A DNA stretch of 64,000 nucleotides from Abyssibacter sp036156195 (GCA_036156195.1 JAYZUZ010000009.1:124001-188000), one strand, 5' to 3'. Positions 15,250-24,069 are shown, counted from the first letter of the stretch. The notes: a model not told the origin generated them from the letters alone. Numbers and translations are program-made.

Positions 15250-17175
15250 ATGAAGATGACTGCTTCTGCGTGGGTTCACCTGCTAATCGTAACTATGCTG
15301 TCGTTTTGCCTGAGTGCCTGCGGTGGCGACAATACTGTATCCAGTGGCTCGGAAGGTGCAGTCACCACCGACCCCGATCAAGAACCAGATACTGACGACG
15401 GACTGGTCGACAGCCCAGATGTCGATTCGGTGCGTGCGCTAGTTGACAGCCCACAACTACCCTCTGCAGCAAGTGTTGCTGAAAATGGCGTCACAATTTC
15501 AGCCATTGTCTCGGACGAAAATAATAATGCTGTAGCTGGCGTGGAAGTCGCTTTTTCCTCCGACTCCGGAGTTTTGCACGTCACGCAGCCTGTAACCGAC
15601 GAAACCGGAACCGCAAGTGCAATTTTGACGACTGGAGGCGACCCAAGAAATCGAGAGGTACGGGTCAGAACTGGTGCTGGAGCGGCCACATCGAGCGTGA
15701 CGGTCTTTGTAACTGGAACCCGCCTACTCCTCTCAGGCCCTTCCTCAATCGGCTCTGGGGACACCGGAACCTACAACATCCAGCTTTTGAATTCCGATGG
15801 CGTCGGCATTCCCAATGAAGTAGTCACGATAGAATCGGCGGAGGGCCGAGTCACACCCGGAATGGTCGATGCAGTCACCGATGCGGAAGGCCGGGTCGCA
15901 GTTGTGCTCACGGGGAACGTCGGAGGCGAGGATCGCCTTTCAGTCATCGCCCTCGGACTGAGTGCAACGCAAACCGTCTCTATTTCCGACTTTAATCTTG
16001 ACATAGAGACTCCATTGGTGGCGACCGAAATCCCTCTAGGCACCGCCCAGGAGTTTAAAGCTTCCGTCACACAGAGCGGGTCCCCTGCCGATGACGGTCA
16101 AATTGTTCAATTTTCATCCACCAGGGGCACTCTGTCTGCGCGTGAAGCGGCAACGGGATCCCAGCCTGCCGTCAGCGGCAGTGGAGAAGCCATAGTCACT
16201 TTAACCGCTTCAGGAGCCGGCTCTGCGGGCATCGCCACCATTAGTGCAGCAACATCGGGTGGCGCAGCAGAGCAAATTCAGGTTGAGTTTGTAGCGACAG
16301 ATCCTGAAACTATTGATGTTCAAGCAAGCCCCGCATCCGTACCCCTCACTGGCTTTTCCAGCGTGCGCGCAATTGTACGAGACTCCGACGACAACCTTGT
16401 CAAAAATCAAGAAGTTGACTTCCAAATAGTCGGAGTCGGGAGCATTAGTCCTGCGAGCGGTAGAACCAATAGCCACGGGGTGGTCACCACAACATACACT
16501 GCTCCTGGCGTCTCAGACGGCACCGAAGGCGTGTCCATAAGTGCCTCGTTGCGCGAACAGCCAGCGATTACGGACAACGCCACTATTACGGTCGGCGGAG
16601 AAGCGCTTCGAATAGCTCTGGGCACCGGCAACCTTTTGGAAGAGCCCACAACAACCACTTTCGAGAAACCGTATGTCGTAGTCGTAACGGATGCCGCCGG
16701 AAACCCTGCCCCTCCTGAAACAATATTCAGACTTCAGATCATATCGACCGGTTTTGCTACAGGGTCGTTCGAGATACAGGACATTGACCCTGACGCTGCA
16801 ACCGAAGATCTTCGCTGGGTTCAAAACTCAACTGCGACCTGTGATTCAGAGGACGTTAACGAGAATGGCATCCTCAATTCTGGAGAGGACCATAACGGAA
16901 GCGGACAACTCGAGCCGAACAACGTAGCCACTGTCCCTAACACAGTGGAGCTTGACGAGAGTGGTCAAGGATTCTTTGGGATTTCGTACCCTCAGAACCA
17001 CAGTCAGTGGACACGAGTTCGCTTGCGGGCGACTGCAACTGTCTCTGGCACCGAGACTGTAGAAACAGTTGAGTTCTTCCTCCCAGGGTTGGCAGAAGAC
17101 TACACAGACCCTGAGGTGGCACCCCCTGGCCAAACCAGCCCTTATGGTCAACCTGCGGGCTGTAGCAACCCCTAA
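15250..17175 (+). CDS. Large surface lipoprotein with tandem Big_1-type Ig domains and a calcium-binding-like motif
   Basis: A 641-residue lipoprotein: signal peptide with lipobox LSAC, Cys24 as the lipid anchor, then an Asp-rich spacer. From about residue 65 to 455 come roughly four repeats of bacterial Ig-like (invasin/intimin Big_1) type, each with a pattern like ISAIVSDENNNAVAGVEVAF followed by TDETGTASAILTTG. The C-terminal part differs: at about 531-559, C-D-S-E-D-V-N-E-N-G and G-E-D-H-N-G-S-G-Q-L-E-P form two Asp/Asn-Gly loops like those of EF-hand or dockerin-type calcium sites. Likely an extended surface stalk for adhesion. Codon use is visibly AT-richer than its neighbours, suggesting horizontal acquisition. 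Its TAA overlaps the pspF TAG in CTAA. Confidence 0.82.
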   Translation: MKMTASAWVHLLIVTMLSFCLSACGGDNTVSSGSEGAVTTDPDQEPDTDDGLVDSPDVDSVRALVDSPQLPSAASVAENGVTISAIVSDENNNAVAGVEVAFSSDSGVLHVTQPVTDETGTASAILTTGGDPRNREVRVRTGAGAATSSVTVFVTGTRLLLSGPSSIGSGDTGTYNIQLLNSDGVGIPNEVVTIESAEGRVTPGMVDAVTDAEGRVAVVLTGNVGGEDRLSVIALGLSATQTVSISDFNLDIETPLVATEIPLGTAQEFKASVTQSGSPADDGQIVQFSSTRGTLSAREAATGSQPAVSGSGEAIVTLTASGAGSAGIATISAATSGGAAEQIQVEFVATDPETIDVQASPASVPLTGFSSVRAIVRDSDDNLVKNQEVDFQIVGVGSISPASGRTNSHGVVTTTYTAPGVSDGTEGVSISASLREQPAITDNATITVGGEALRIALGTGNLLEEPTTTTFEKPYVVVVTDAAGNPAPPETIFRLQIISTGFATGSFEIQDIDPDAATEDLRWVQNSTATCDSEDVNENGILNSGEDHNGSGQLEPNNVATVPNTVELDESGQGFFGISYPQNHSQWTRVRLRATATVSGTETVETVEFFLPGLAEDYTDPEVAPPGQTSPYGQPAGCSNP

Positions 17176-18191
17176 CGACCAATCTGGTGCTTCCGTAGCA
17201 GCCCGCGCAGTTTGTCGTAGCTCAGGCCCAGCGCGTCAGCGGTCCGTCCCTGGTGATGCTGATGCGCCTCTAGGGCCTGCCGCAGACGCTCGGCTTCGAA
17301 ATCCGCCACGATCTGTGTGAAGTCATACGGGTAGCGGATGGGCGCGTCATCGGCTCGCGTGGCTGCCGACGCCGAAGAGGCGTCAGGGCGACTGTCCGGC
17401 ATTCGTGCCTGGGGACGATAAGGTGACGCGAAAGGATCGAATTCGATCCGCGACACAGGCTTGCCGCCCGGTGCGCGGTACACGGCCCGTTCCACGACGT
17501 TCTTGAGTTCCCGAATATTGCCGGGCCACTCATGATTCATCAGAGCGGCTGCCGCCCCTCCGGTAAACCCGGCAAAGTATTCCTGGCGCAGCTGCTTGAT
17601 CATGCCCTTGGCGAAGTGCTCTGCCAGCGGGAGAATGTCCTCCTGCCGGTAACGCAGCGGTGGCAAGGTCAGTACATCAAAGGACAGCCGGTCGAGCAGG
17701 TCTTCGCGAAATCGCCCTTCTGCCGCCAGCGAGGGCAGGTCTGCATTTGCGGCACCAACGATGCGCACATCCACCTCGCGGGTTTCGTTCGACCCCACTC
17801 GCTCAAACTGCCCGTACTCCACCACGCGCAGCAGTTTTTCCTGGAGTCGCAACGACATCGACGCCAGCTCATCAAGGAATAGCGTGCCGCCATCTGCCGA
17901 CTCGAACCGTCCCGCCCTGGACTTGCTTGCGCCGGTATAAGCCCCGGAGACGTGGCCAAACATCTCGGATTCGAGCAACTCTTCGTTGATCGCCGCGCAG
18001 TTGAGCTTGATGAAAGGCCGGTCCCAGCGTTCTGACAGGTAATGAAGCCGCGCTGCAATCAGCTCCTTGCCCGTACCCCGCTCCCCGATCACAAGAACGG
18101 GCTTGGACAATGGCGCAACCTGCGATAGCTGCTCCAGCAAATCGAGAAAGGCCTCAGATTCGCCGATCAGTGATTCCGCCTCACGCTCCAT
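17172..18191 (-). CDS. pspF: Psp operon transcriptional activator (sigma-54 enhancer-binding protein)
   Basis: AAA+ activator that remodels sigma-54 RNA polymerase at the psp promoter and is inhibited by PspA. The 339-residue protein lacks a receiver domain, as PspF should. The Walker A is GERGTGKE (36-43) and the Walker B is GGTLFLDELA. The sigma-54 contact loop is GAYTGA (83-88), with Tyr instead of the usual Phe at position 85. A Pro/Ala-rich linker leads to a Fis-type helix-turn-helix at the C-terminus (GRTADALGLSYDKLRGLLRK). It is divergent from the psp operon, the standard arrangement. Confidence 0.95.
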   Translation of the reverse strand: MEREAESLIGESEAFLDLLEQLSQVAPLSKPVLVIGERGTGKELIAARLHYLSERWDRPFIKLNCAAINEELLESEMFGHVSGAYTGASKSRAGRFESADGGTLFLDELASMSLRLQEKLLRVVEYGQFERVGSNETREVDVRIVGAANADLPSLAAEGRFREDLLDRLSFDVLTLPPLRYRQEDILPLAEHFAKGMIKQLRQEYFAGFTGGAAAALMNHEWPGNIRELKNVVERAVYRAPGGKPVSRIEFDPFASPYRPQARMPDSRPDASSASAATRADDAPIRYPYDFTQIVADFEAERLRQALEAHQHHQGRTADALGLSYDKLRGLLRKHQIGR

Positions 18192-18311
18192 GGGTTCGTT
18201 ACCTGGTGGTTTTCACCGAATATTGGGCCATTAAACCAACACGCACAATGCCCGGCGCGGGGTGGAATTTTTAATTCCTTTATATTCAGTGCCTTAGTGT
18301 GCATCCTCGTG

Positions 18312-18328
18312 TTGGCACAGGTGTTGGA
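18312..18328 (+). promoter_or_regulatory. Sigma-54 promoter of the psp operon
   Basis: TTGGCACAGGTGTTGGA: a consensus -24 element (TTGGCAC, 18312-18318), five bases, and a -12 element TTGG, keeping the GG-N10 spacing; the -12 has GG rather than GC. E. coli pspA likewise deviates at -12. The start would be near 18339, 37 bases before the first gene. An AT-rich perfect inverted repeat, GGAATT-TTT-AATTCC (18264-18278), about 65 bases upstream of the start could be part of the PspF or IHF binding region. Confidence 0.85.
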
Positions 18329-18375
18329 ATGTAGTAGGGGCAAGCCCAATACACTGACCCCCAGGGAGCCCGACC

Positions 18376-18615
18376 ATGATCCGCACACTCGCCATTGCCA
18401 CAGTTCTCGCCGCCAGCCTGTCCACCAGCGCGCATGCCGCGCCGAACGTGCGCGAGGCGATTCATGCTGCCACGTCGCAAGCCATTGCCTCTCAAGGCAA
18501 CCGCGCGCTGCAGTTGATCAAGGACGAAGCCTTCCGGGTGTTGCGCCCGGTTCTACCCGAGCCGACGCAGTCCCCGAGCAATCATCAGCAAGGCGCGGCC
18601 ACGCCCTCTAACTAA
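18376..18615 (+). CDS. Small exported protein, first gene of the psp operon
   Basis: A 79-residue precursor with a textbook signal peptide (MIRTLAIATVLAASLSTSAHA, cleavage after residue 21), leaving about 58 residues. The mature peptide has an amphipathic helix-forming half (VREAIHAATSQAIASQGNRA) and a Pro/Ser/Gln-rich tail. AGGGAG precedes the ATG. It is the first cistron after the sigma-54 promoter and lies 41 bases before pspA, so it should be induced with the Psp response. It is not PspA, B, C, D, E or G. I do not recognise a family; a periplasmic Psp accessory role is inference from position. Confidence 0.75.
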   Translation: MIRTLAIATVLAASLSTSAHAAPNVREAIHAATSQAIASQGNRALQLIKDEAFRVLRPVLPEPTQSPSNHQQGAATPSN

Positions 18616-18656
18616 GCCGCCCCTGCCCCCTCTTGCCACCCCACTTGGAGCCGACC

Positions 18657-19334
18657 ATGGGAATCTACTCACGACTGTCCGACATCATCAACTCCAACAT
18701 GCACGCCATGCTGGACAAGGCCGAAGACCCGGAAAAACTGGTCCGGCTGATCATCCAGGAAATGGAAGACACATTGGTCGAAGTACGCTCGACTTCTGTG
18801 CGCACCATTGCCCGCAAGAAAACCTTGGAGCGCAAGCACAAGGCCCTGAATCGCGACACGGCCGAGTGGGAGCGCAAGGCTGAGCTCGCGATTCGCCATG
18901 AACGCGAAGATTTGGCCCGCGCCGCCCTGCTCGCCAAACAGCGCATCGTCGATGTCCAACAGGAGATCACCGATGAACTGAAAGTGCTGGATGAAGAACA
19001 GGACAAACTCGATACTGACATCGCCAAGCTCAAGAGTAAGCTGGCAGACGCCAAGGCTCGGCAGAAGTCCATCGTGATGCGCAAACGATCCGCCACAACG
19101 CGCGTTCGTGTGCAGCAACAGGTCAACAGCGAGAAGATCGACAACGCCATGGCGCAGTTTGAGTCCTACGAGCGTCGGATCGACTCGCTTGAAGCCGAGG
19201 CTGAATCGTATGATCTGGGCCGTCAGGACCTGAATGACGAGTTCGCCGAACTGGAAAGCTCCGAGCAGGTCGAGGAGGAACTGGCCGCCCTGAAGGCGCG
19301 TATGCGCCCATCGTCGGACAAGCCCTCGGACTAG
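18657..19334 (+). CDS. pspA: Phage shock protein A (membrane-stabilising ESCRT-III-like protein)
   Basis: Peripheral inner-membrane protein that assembles on stressed membranes to preserve the proton motive force, and inhibits PspF in the absence of stress. The 225-residue protein is almost entirely helical coiled coil. It has the membrane-binding amphipathic start MGIYSRLSDIINSNMHAML, then AEDPEKLVRLIIQEME and long Lys/Glu/Arg-rich helices. The ATG at 18657 has GGAG seven bases upstream; a TTG at 18633 in the same frame lacks such support. pspB and pspC follow. Confidence 0.96.
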   Translation: MGIYSRLSDIINSNMHAMLDKAEDPEKLVRLIIQEMEDTLVEVRSTSVRTIARKKTLERKHKALNRDTAEWERKAELAIRHEREDLARAALLAKQRIVDVQQEITDELKVLDEEQDKLDTDIAKLKSKLADAKARQKSIVMRKRSATTRVRVQQQVNSEKIDNAMAQFESYERRIDSLEAEAESYDLGRQDLNDEFAELESSEQVEEELAALKARMRPSSDKPSD

Positions 19335-19366
19335 AACTCAATCCGTCACGAAAAGGCTAGGAGCCG

Positions 19367-19594
19367 ATGGACGAACTCTTCCCACTGCTCGTCATTCTGC
19401 TGGTGGTTGTTGCCCCCATCTGGATCGCGTTTCACTACATCACGATCTGGAAGAAGCACAAACCGGTCAGCTCGGATGATCAGGACGCCAAGATCCGGCA
19501 ACTGGAGCAGACCGCACGCCGCATGCGGCACCGACTGGATGCGCTCGAAGCCATCCTGGATGCCGAGGTCCCCGACTGGAGACGCAAGACATGA
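19367..19594 (+). CDS. pspB: Phage shock protein B
   Basis: Small inner-membrane sensor that, with PspC, relieves PspA inhibition of PspF. The 75-residue protein has one N-terminal membrane helix (LLVILLVVVAPIWIAFHYI) and a cytoplasmic basic coiled-coil (RQLEQTARRMRHRLDALEAI), the standard PspB layout. TAGGAG precedes the ATG. It overlaps pspC by four bases, so PspB and PspC synthesis is coupled. Confidence 0.94.
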   Translation: MDELFPLLVILLVVVAPIWIAFHYITIWKKHKPVSSDDQDAKIRQLEQTARRMRHRLDALEAILDAEVPDWRRKT

Positions 19595-19995
19595 AACGCA
19601 CTCGCCCGATGAATCTGCACCGCGACCCCGACCACGGCTGGATTGCCGGCGTCTGCGCGGGACTGGCGACCTACTTTGATGTGGACCGCAAGGTGGTCCG
19701 CATCATCATGGTCCTGGGTTTGATTTTCTTCGCGTGGCCGACGTTTATCGCCTATCTGGTCGCCGCAGTCCTGCTACCGCGGCGCAGCCGGCCGGCTGTC
19801 GCAGACACTCACCGGCAGACGGCGCCGGATCCTGTTCTGGACGACGAACTGGATGACCCGGCCTATGCGCCTCAGCTCCACGAGGTCGAAGACGACTTTG
19901 ACCACCTGGAGCGCAAGCTACGGGGCCTGGAAGCCTACCTGTCCTCCAAGGACTTGGAGCTGAACCGCGCATTCAGGAATCTGGAACGCGGCTAA
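19591..19995 (+). CDS. pspC: Phage shock protein C
   Basis: Inner-membrane partner of PspB in stress sensing. The 134-residue protein has the PspC domain at the N-terminus (GWIAGVCAGLATYFDVD), a membrane helix from about 33 to 60, and a C-terminal leucine-zipper-like part (DDFDHLERKLRGLEAYL). Overlap of its ATG with the pspB stop makes it the last gene of the operon; no pspD or pspG follows. Confidence 0.94.
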   Translation: MKRTRPMNLHRDPDHGWIAGVCAGLATYFDVDRKVVRIIMVLGLIFFAWPTFIAYLVAAVLLPRRSRPAVADTHRQTAPDPVLDDELDDPAYAPQLHEVEDDFDHLERKLRGLEAYLSSKDLELNRAFRNLERG

Positions 19996-20007
19996 TCGGA
20001 ACACTCG

Positions 20008-20448
20008 TCAGGCAGGGCCGGGACGAGGTGGTAGCGAATAGGTCCCGGTAGCGATGGCGACCGGTTCGGCGTCATCCACCGTGCGGATCTCCACCTGACA
20101 AATCACCAACCGCCGCCCCAACTTGAGAATGCGCGCTTCAGCCTCAACGTCCCGAAGCGGTGGCCGCCGAAGAAAGTGAATGCTGGTATCGGTGGTTACC
20201 GCTAGCAGCTCCGGGCCCAGGTGGCCCAGTATGACGGCGTACATAGCGGAATCGGCCGCGGCAAACATCATCGGCCCGGACAGCGTGCCGCCAGGACGCA
20301 CCATGGTCGGATTCACGGGCAGACGAATCGTCGCCGACCGAGGCTCCAGCCGTATCACCTGCAACCCCGCAGCGCTGGGCAGGCCATCGTGCAGTAAGCG
20401 CTCGACGGCACCGGTGCTTAGCACGGGCTTGATGTTGTCTACTCCCAT
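20008..20448 (-). CDS. PaaI-type hotdog-fold thioesterase
   Basis: Predicted acyl-CoA thioesterase of the PaaI/YigI group, about 146 residues. The hotdog core is seen in VRPGGTLSGPMMFAAADSAM, where the helix carries the catalytic-site Asp, followed by AVTTDTSIHFLRRP and beta strands. The frame is open upstream to a GTG at 20481; MGVDNIKPVLSTG at 20448 is a more usual start. It lies immediately downstream of tgt on the same strand with a small gap. Substrate cannot be inferred. Confidence 0.82.
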   Translation of the reverse strand: MGVDNIKPVLSTGAVERLLHDGLPSAAGLQVIRLEPRSATIRLPVNPTMVRPGGTLSGPMMFAAADSAMYAVILGHLGPELLAVTTDTSIHFLRRPPLRDVEAEARILKLGRRLVICQVEIRTVDDAEPVAIATGTYSLPPRPGPA

Positions 20449-20492
20449 ACACCGGATTGTGCCACTGCCCCGGCCCGCCACCCAAGGTCCGC

Positions 20493-21590
20493 TCAGTCAA
20501 CCCAGCGCTTGAGTTCGGTGTCGCGGAAGCTGGCCCAGACCCCCTGCTCAATGGCTTCACGCGCGCGACGCATCAAGTCCAGGTAGAAATGCAGGTTATG
20601 TATCGTGTTCAGGCGGGCACCCAGAATCTCGTTACAGCGATTCAGGTGGTACAGATAAGCGCGCGAGTAATGCTGACAGGTATAGCAGCCGCAATCAGCA
20701 TCCAGCGGCGCCGGGTCTTCGCGGTGACGCGCGTTGCGAATGCGCACAATGCCCGAGGCGGTGAACAAGTGCCCGTTACGGGCATTGCGCGTCGGCATTA
20801 CACAATCAAACATGTCCACGCCGCGATCGATGCCCTCGATCAAGTCCCGTGGCGTGCCCACACCCATGAGGTAGCGCGGACGATCGGTCGGCATCAGCGG
20901 AGACAGCGTATCCAGCACATGGAGACGCTCTTCACGCGTTTCACCCACCGACAGACCACCAATGGCGTAGCCATCGAAGCCCACCGTCGTGAGCCCCGCC
21001 AAAGACTCCCTGCGCAGGTCAGCATGCATGCCACCCTGGACAATTCCGAACAGCAGATTGGGGTTGTCCGCATGCGCCTGCCGGCATCGATCAGCCCATC
21101 GCAATGACAAGCGCATGGACGCCGCCGCCTCGGCCTCGGTGGCTGGATACGCCGTGCACTCATCGAACTGCATGACGATGTCCGATCCGAGGGCGTGCTG
21201 GACCTGAATGGAGCGCTCCGGTGTCAGCTCGACACGATCACCATTCACCGGTGAGCGGAACACCACCCCCTCTTCTGTCAGCTTACGTAACTCGGTGAGA
21301 CTCCAGACCTGAAAACCACCCGAGTCCGTGAGAATGGGGCCATCCCAGTGCATGAAGCCATGCAGACCACCGAGCGACTGCACCACGCGTTCGCCCGGCC
21401 GGAGCATTAAGTGGAAAGTGTTGCCGAGGATGATGCTGGCGCCCAGGGACTCCAGTTCTTCAGGGGTCATCGCCTTTACCGTGCCGTAGGTACCGACTGG
21501 CATGAAGATCGGCGTCTCAATGACCCCGTGCTGGGTCATCAAACGCCCACGGCGGGCATCCCCATCCGTTTGCAGACAAACAAAGCTCAT
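20493..21590 (-). CDS. tgt: tRNA-guanine transglycosylase
   Basis: Exchanges guanine-34 of GUN-anticodon tRNAs for preQ1 during queuosine synthesis. The 365-residue protein has GNTFHLMLRPG and the conserved LTDSGGFQVWSL. The nucleophile region is GVDMFDCVMPTRNARNG, and the zinc site Cys-x-Cys-x2-Cys...His is in CGCYTCQHYSRAYLYH. The frame opens upstream, but MSFVCLQTDG at 21590 starts within the queA stop (ATGA overlap) and fits the family. yajC-secDF, which often follow, are absent here. Confidence 0.97.
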   Translation of the reverse strand: MSFVCLQTDGDARRGRLMTQHGVIETPIFMPVGTYGTVKAMTPEELESLGASIILGNTFHLMLRPGERVVQSLGGLHGFMHWDGPILTDSGGFQVWSLTELRKLTEEGVVFRSPVNGDRVELTPERSIQVQHALGSDIVMQFDECTAYPATEAEAAASMRLSLRWADRCRQAHADNPNLLFGIVQGGMHADLRRESLAGLTTVGFDGYAIGGLSVGETREERLHVLDTLSPLMPTDRPRYLMGVGTPRDLIEGIDRGVDMFDCVMPTRNARNGHLFTASGIVRIRNARHREDPAPLDADCGCYTCQHYSRAYLYHLNRCNEILGARLNTIHNLHFYLDLMRRAREAIEQGVWASFRDTELKRWVD

Positions 21591-22627
21591 GTGCGGGCGT
21601 CCGGCTGAGGGGTGAGCCACATGGCATCGCCGTAGCTGAAGAATCGGTATTGCTCCTGCACGGCATGGCGATAGGCACGCATCACGGCGTCATAACCGGC
21701 GAATGCACAGACCAGCATTAGCAACGTCGACTCAGGGAGATGAAAATTGGTGAACAAAGCGTCCACCACCCGGAAGCGGTCACCTGGCTTGATGAACAGG
21801 CGCGTGTCGCCATCCATTGGCTCAAGCCGCCCGCCAGCAGCCGCCGATTCCAGGGCGCGGACCACGGTCGTGCCAATGGCTACGACGCGGCCACCGCGGG
21901 CACGGGTCGCCTCGATAGCCGCGACGGTCTCAGCAGGCACCTGCACCCGCTCGGCATGCATGCGGTGATCCTCGATCCGGTCACTGCGCACGGGCTGGAA
22001 GGTACCTGCACCGACCCACAGGGTCGTCGCCGCAAACGACACACCCCTGGCTCGCATCGCAGCCATCAGAGCATCGTCAAAGTGCAGCCCAGCCGTCGGT
22101 GCGGCAACCGCGCCTGGCTGACGGGCAAACACCGTTTGATAACGGTCGGCATCTTCATCGGTATCGGCTCTGCGGATGTAGGGCGGCAGCGGCATGTGCC
22201 CCACGGCCTCCAGCACCTCGGACCATTGTCCCTCCAGCAGGCTCAGAACAAAGAGGCCATCCTCCTGTCGCCCCCGGACCTCGACTTCATGGCCACCTTC
22301 GAGCACCAGTCGCCCGCCCGGCTTAGGAGCCTTGCTCACTCGCAGATGCGCCCAGGCCAGATCCTTCTGAACCAGGCGCTCAATCATGACCTCGACACGG
22401 CCACCGCTGGACTTGCGACCGAACACTCGCGCAGGCATCACGCGCACATCGTTGGTCACCACAAGGTCACCGGGGTGCAGTCGCTCGGGCAAGTCCACCA
22501 CCCGGGCATCCCGCAGCTCGCCGCTTTGTCCGTCCACGTCGAGCAGGCGAGCCCCAGACCGGTCTGGCAGGGGGTGCTGAGCAATGAGCTGCTCCGGAAG
22601 TTCGTAATGAAAATCGGATTTCTGCAT
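21587..22627 (-). CDS. queA: S-adenosylmethionine:tRNA ribosyltransferase-isomerase
   Basis: Transfers the ribosyl part of SAM to 7-aminomethyl-deazaguanine in tRNA, giving epoxyqueuosine. The 346-residue protein starts FHYELPEQLIAQHPLPDR and contains APTAGLHFDDALM and LWVGAGTFQPVR, all diagnostic. It overlaps tgt by four bases, forming a queuosine operon. TATGAT on the minus strand (22663-22668) is a plausible -10. Confidence 0.97.
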   Translation of the reverse strand: MQKSDFHYELPEQLIAQHPLPDRSGARLLDVDGQSGELRDARVVDLPERLHPGDLVVTNDVRVMPARVFGRKSSGGRVEVMIERLVQKDLAWAHLRVSKAPKPGGRLVLEGGHEVEVRGRQEDGLFVLSLLEGQWSEVLEAVGHMPLPPYIRRADTDEDADRYQTVFARQPGAVAAPTAGLHFDDALMAAMRARGVSFAATTLWVGAGTFQPVRSDRIEDHRMHAERVQVPAETVAAIEATRARGGRVVAIGTTVVRALESAAAGGRLEPMDGDTRLFIKPGDRFRVVDALFTNFHLPESTLLMLVCAFAGYDAVMRAYRHAVQEQYRFFSYGDAMWLTPQPDART

Positions 22628-22740
22628 CGCTGAATCGAGGGAAAGTGGTGCCCGGGGCGCGGATCATACGTGAGCTGCCGCCACGGCATGAGCCGTGCTT
22701 TACAATCGGCCCAAACAAGATCACTGAATTCGGGGGAGTC

Positions 22741-24069
22741 GTGGCTGCAGCACGCGAACACTGGGGAAGCCGGTTTGGCTTCATTATGGCCGCTGCCGGG
22801 TCGGCAGTCGGCCTGGGTAACATCTGGAAATTTCCGTACGAAACCGGGGCCAATGGAGGCGGCGCATTTCTGCTGCTCTACCTGCTGTTCATCGTGGTCT
22901 TCGGTGCATCGCTGATCCTGGCGGAGATGGTGCTGGGTCGGGCCAGTGGCCGCAATCCGGTCGGCGCATTCCGCATGCTGGGAGGCGGCGCCTGGCCCGG
23001 CGTCGGCTACCTGGGCGTGTTCACGGGTTTTGTCATCCTGTCGTTTTATATCGTCATCGCCGGATGGACCATTGCCTATATGGGCTTCATGCTCGATGGC
23101 AGCCTCATGAGCTCGACCCCGGATCAGATTGCGACTCAGTTCGGTGGATTCATTAGTGGCGGCGTGACACCGGTCCTGTTGGCCGGCCTGTTCATGGCAG
23201 CGACCGTCCTGGTTGTATTAGGCGGTATCGGCAAAGGCATCGAGCGTGCGTCCAAATTGCTAATGCCCGTCCTGTTCGTGCTCCTGCTGGTTCTGATTGC
23301 GCGAGCTGTGTCGCTGCCGGGCGCCGGCGAGGGCGTACGATTCTTTCTGGTGCCTGACTGGAGCAAGGTCACCGGGGCCACCGTCACCTCCGCGATTGGC
23401 CAGGCGTTTTTCTCTCTGTCACTGGGTATGGGCGCGCTGATCACCTACGGCTCCTACCTGCCGAAGACCACCCCCATGCCCGGCTCGGCGGCCATTATTG
23501 TCGGCTTGGACACGCTGGTCGCCGTACTCGCCGGATTCATGATTCTGCCGGCGGTCTTCGCCTACAGCCTCGACCCGGCTGCCGGTCCCGGGCTGACCTT
23601 CGTCACACTACCCGTGGTGTTTTCACAAATGCCCGCGGGCGCAGTGTTCGGCTTTGTTTTCTTTGCACTGTTATTCGTAGCCGCGCTGACCTCTGCCGTC
23701 TCGTTGTTGGAAGTGGTGGTGACGTATCTGGTCGACGAGACACCGCTCACGCGGCGACAGGCGGCACTCGGCGCAGGGCTGGTCTGTTTTGCACTGGGTG
23801 TGCCGTCTTCGCTGTCACAAGGCGCCGTGGACATCCAGATCTTTGGTATGGACTTCCTCAGCGCCGCGGCCGCATTGACGGATTTGCTCCTGCCGATCGG
23901 AGGCCTGCTAACAGCACTGTTTGCGGGGTGGAAGCTGGGCCCCAAGGCCCTCGCGTTGGTCACGGCCGATGGCCGCCAGACCTTCCCACTGGCTGGGGTC
24001 TGGCTCTTCGTGTTGCGCTTCGTCGCCCCGATCGGTATTGCCTACGTCCTTATTAGCGGGTTGATTTGA
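22741..24069 (+). CDS. Neurotransmitter:sodium symporter family (NSS/SNF) amino acid transporter
   Basis: Sodium-coupled amino acid uptake protein of the LeuT/MhsT superfamily, 442 residues with eleven or twelve membrane helices. The N-terminus WGSRFGFIMAAAGSAVGLGN has the unwound first helix that forms the sodium and substrate sites, followed by IWKFPYETGANGGGAFLL. The GTG at 22741, just after GGGGGAG, is preferred over upstream codons because homology begins there. TACAAT at 22701-22706 may be the -10. Its stop overlaps the start of the alanine symporter gene by one base (TGATG). Confidence 0.93.
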   Translation: MAAAREHWGSRFGFIMAAAGSAVGLGNIWKFPYETGANGGGAFLLLYLLFIVVFGASLILAEMVLGRASGRNPVGAFRMLGGGAWPGVGYLGVFTGFVILSFYIVIAGWTIAYMGFMLDGSLMSSTPDQIATQFGGFISGGVTPVLLAGLFMAATVLVVLGGIGKGIERASKLLMPVLFVLLLVLIARAVSLPGAGEGVRFFLVPDWSKVTGATVTSAIGQAFFSLSLGMGALITYGSYLPKTTPMPGSAAIIVGLDTLVAVLAGFMILPAVFAYSLDPAAGPGLTFVTLPVVFSQMPAGAVFGFVFFALLFVAALTSAVSLLEVVVTYLVDETPLTRRQAALGAGLVCFALGVPSSLSQGAVDIQIFGMDFLSAAAALTDLLLPIGGLLTALFAGWKLGPKALALVTADGRQTFPLAGVWLFVLRFVAPIGIAYVLISGLI

